Below are positions 62,807 through 64,000 of a stretch of DNA of 64,000 bases, in pieces. The stretch is from Ctenosaura bakeri (Eukaryota > Chordata > Lepidosauria > Squamata > Iguanidae), in NCBI GenBank assembly GCA_948474755.1, contig CAOLHI010000493.1, positions 554,227 to 618,226 on the forward strand. The letters run 5' to 3'. How positions within the stretch are numbered: position 1 is the first letter of the stretch; every line of letters begins with the position of its first letter. The notes under the pieces are model-generated. The model saw only the letters and a list, made by a program, of their open reading frames with translations. It made no database searches and was not told the DNA's origin. The translations under genes and the position numbers were made by a program.

Positions 62807-63175
62807 TCATGCCTTGCCTTGGAGACCTGACAGTGAGGAGGAGGATTCTGAATCTGATGCAGAAGTTTCCCCAGAAGCTTGCTCACTGGAAGATAATAAC
62901 CAAAAGATGCCTGATCATCGGGAACAAATATCAGAAGACAAGGCAACACAGACTCTTACCATGAAAGAGAGATGATGCCAGAAAGAGGGGCTCTGCCACT
63001 CAGCTTGTTTAAATAACAAACGAGTCTTAATGAGGGAACACCTGTGGCAACATCATTAGTAGGATAAAAGGCAGCCAGCTGGCCCATCCCTCTCAGGGTC
63101 AACAACTGATCTTCCTAGTGATTGAAGTCCTATGGACTCCTGACTATCTTGGGCCCTACTCTGGACACGACAGGT
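62807..63175 (+). mobile_element. LTR-like insertion in the KRAB relic
   Basis: 369 bases flanked by TGTG at 62803-62806 and 63176-63179. Starts TCATGCCTTGCC, similar to the reverse-strand start of the insertion at 42927-43445. No coding capacity recognised. Confidence 0.55.
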
Positions 63176-63275
63176 TGTGCATTTTATAAAGGAGGTGAGG
63201 ACCTTTCTGGATCCAAGTAGAGGGCACTATGAAAGGAAATAATGGATGAGAATTGTGAAATTGTGATCACTGTCA

Positions 63276-64000
63276 GTAGGGCTCCAGCTATGCCTTGGCT
63301 GACAGCATCCCCAATCAGTAGCTGTGCAATCTCTTCTGAACAACAAAAGAAAGGGGAGAGCAGTTAAGCCTGTCTCACCAGCTATCCTTAGCATGTTAAA
63401 AGAAAATATAGATCTATATCTTTGGCCATCAAAATGACTAACTGTGAGAGAGACCCTCTGCCCTTCCACTGCCTCCACGTGTCTGCTTTTCTTTTGGCTC
63501 CAAGATTCCAGTAGAGCATTTTGGTCCGAACGATTACATTGGGTCTGTTTGGATTACAAGGGAGTCCACAATGGAGTTTTGGATGCTTTCCTACCTCCTT
63601 TCTGTTCTTCCACTGCCCACAAAGCAGCTCTGGACCCAGTGTCCTTTCATCACGGCAATGGAGAGATATCTTTGTGAGGCACGAGTGGGTTCCGGTTGAA
63701 AAGTACAGTCCTGAGCTGAAGAAAAGGGCCGTGCACACATTGCATTAAGGTTGGATGGACTTGGACAGTGAAGCGAGAAATAAAGGAATGTTGATTTGGC
63801 CGGAGAAGAGAGTTGACAAAACAAGAAGGAATTGCACAAAACAAAGTGTACTCCGAGCTACACGAACGTCAAGAGAAGATAAGAAACTGACGTGATACCA
63901 GTCATTTTGACCTAAACCGAGAAGACATTGGTATGTTCTGGAACCATGGTGACTAGCAAAACATGTTGTTCCCAAGAAGTGAGAGAAGTGGGTATAAAGA
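63276..64000. other. Right edge, unassigned
   Basis: 63276-63310 is the paralogous intron start after the KRAB relic. Beyond it no zinc fingers, SCAN or known repeat were recognised up to the window end; short open frames on both strands show no domain. Confidence 0.35.

Larger units (their letters stand above)
62576..63275 (+). pseudogene. KRAB A-box exon relic, split by two insertions
   Basis: A good acceptor (CTTCTCTTTTTTTCAG) ends at 62575. A CR1 (62582-62782) sits in the first codons. 62783-62806 reads VTFDEVTV, then a 369-base insertion, then 63177-63240 reads VHFIKEVRTFLDPSRGHYER followed by a frameshift, and MDENCEIVITV up to a worn donor at 63276. The 3' flank shares GCCTTGGCTGA with gene 1. 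A third family member, dead. Confidence 0.8.

Overview
This is eukaryotic genomic DNA with large introns, GT-AG exon borders, a high load of interspersed repeats and few CpGs except in one island. The repeats (many CR1 LINEs ending in ATTCTATG-type tails, L2 and L1 fragments, two tRNA-derived SINE types, hAT elements) together with SCAN-KRAB-zinc-finger genes point to a squamate reptile, most likely a lizard. The species cannot be named from the sequence alone.

Two tandem paralogous genes lie on the + strand. Gene 1 (12-19296) is a complete five-exon SCAN-KRAB-C2H2 gene: SCAN 12-428, linkers 3686-3806 and 11696-11772, KRAB A-box 13065-13191, and a last exon 17636-19296 with 15 intact zinc fingers. 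Phases join cleanly to an 800-residue protein. Fingers past its stop have decayed (19297-20160). Gene 2 starts at a CpG island (about 27720-28300), has a likely 5' UTR exon and the same exon plan: SCAN 30815-31231, linkers 32533-32659 and 38670-38746, KRAB 43519-43645, last exon 50320-51737. It would encode 721 residues.

The most striking feature is the last exon of gene 2. Of its seven fingers only the first keeps all four zinc ligands, yet the frame stays open. Inside the seventh finger it runs in frame into the DNA-binding region (two helix-turn-helix units of CENP-B type) of a TIGD1/Tigger-like pogo transposase, and stops just before the catalytic domain. The catalytic part survives only as a broken relic downstream (51738-51870 and 52321-52830). 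The predicted product is a SCAN-KRAB-transposase DNA-binding fusion in which a captured domain may have replaced the zinc fingers.

A third, dead member is marked by a KRAB exon relic at 62576-63275, split by a CR1 and an LTR-like insertion. The same ancient repeat fragment sits upstream of all three KRAB exons, so the cluster grew by segmental duplication.

The introns and intergenic DNA are mostly mobile elements: CR1 copies on both strands, a roughly 4 kb L2 (7190-11170), an L1 3' part (35095-36190), about 20 type I SINEs, three type II SINEs, eleven nearly complete copies of a palindromic MITE, two hAT elements with perfect 8-bp target duplications (22816-23656, 33645-34272), another hAT MITE (24966-25275) and several LTR-like insertions. 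SCAN should mediate dimerisation, KRAB should recruit co-repressors, and the C-terminal domains should choose DNA targets; these roles are inferred from the families.
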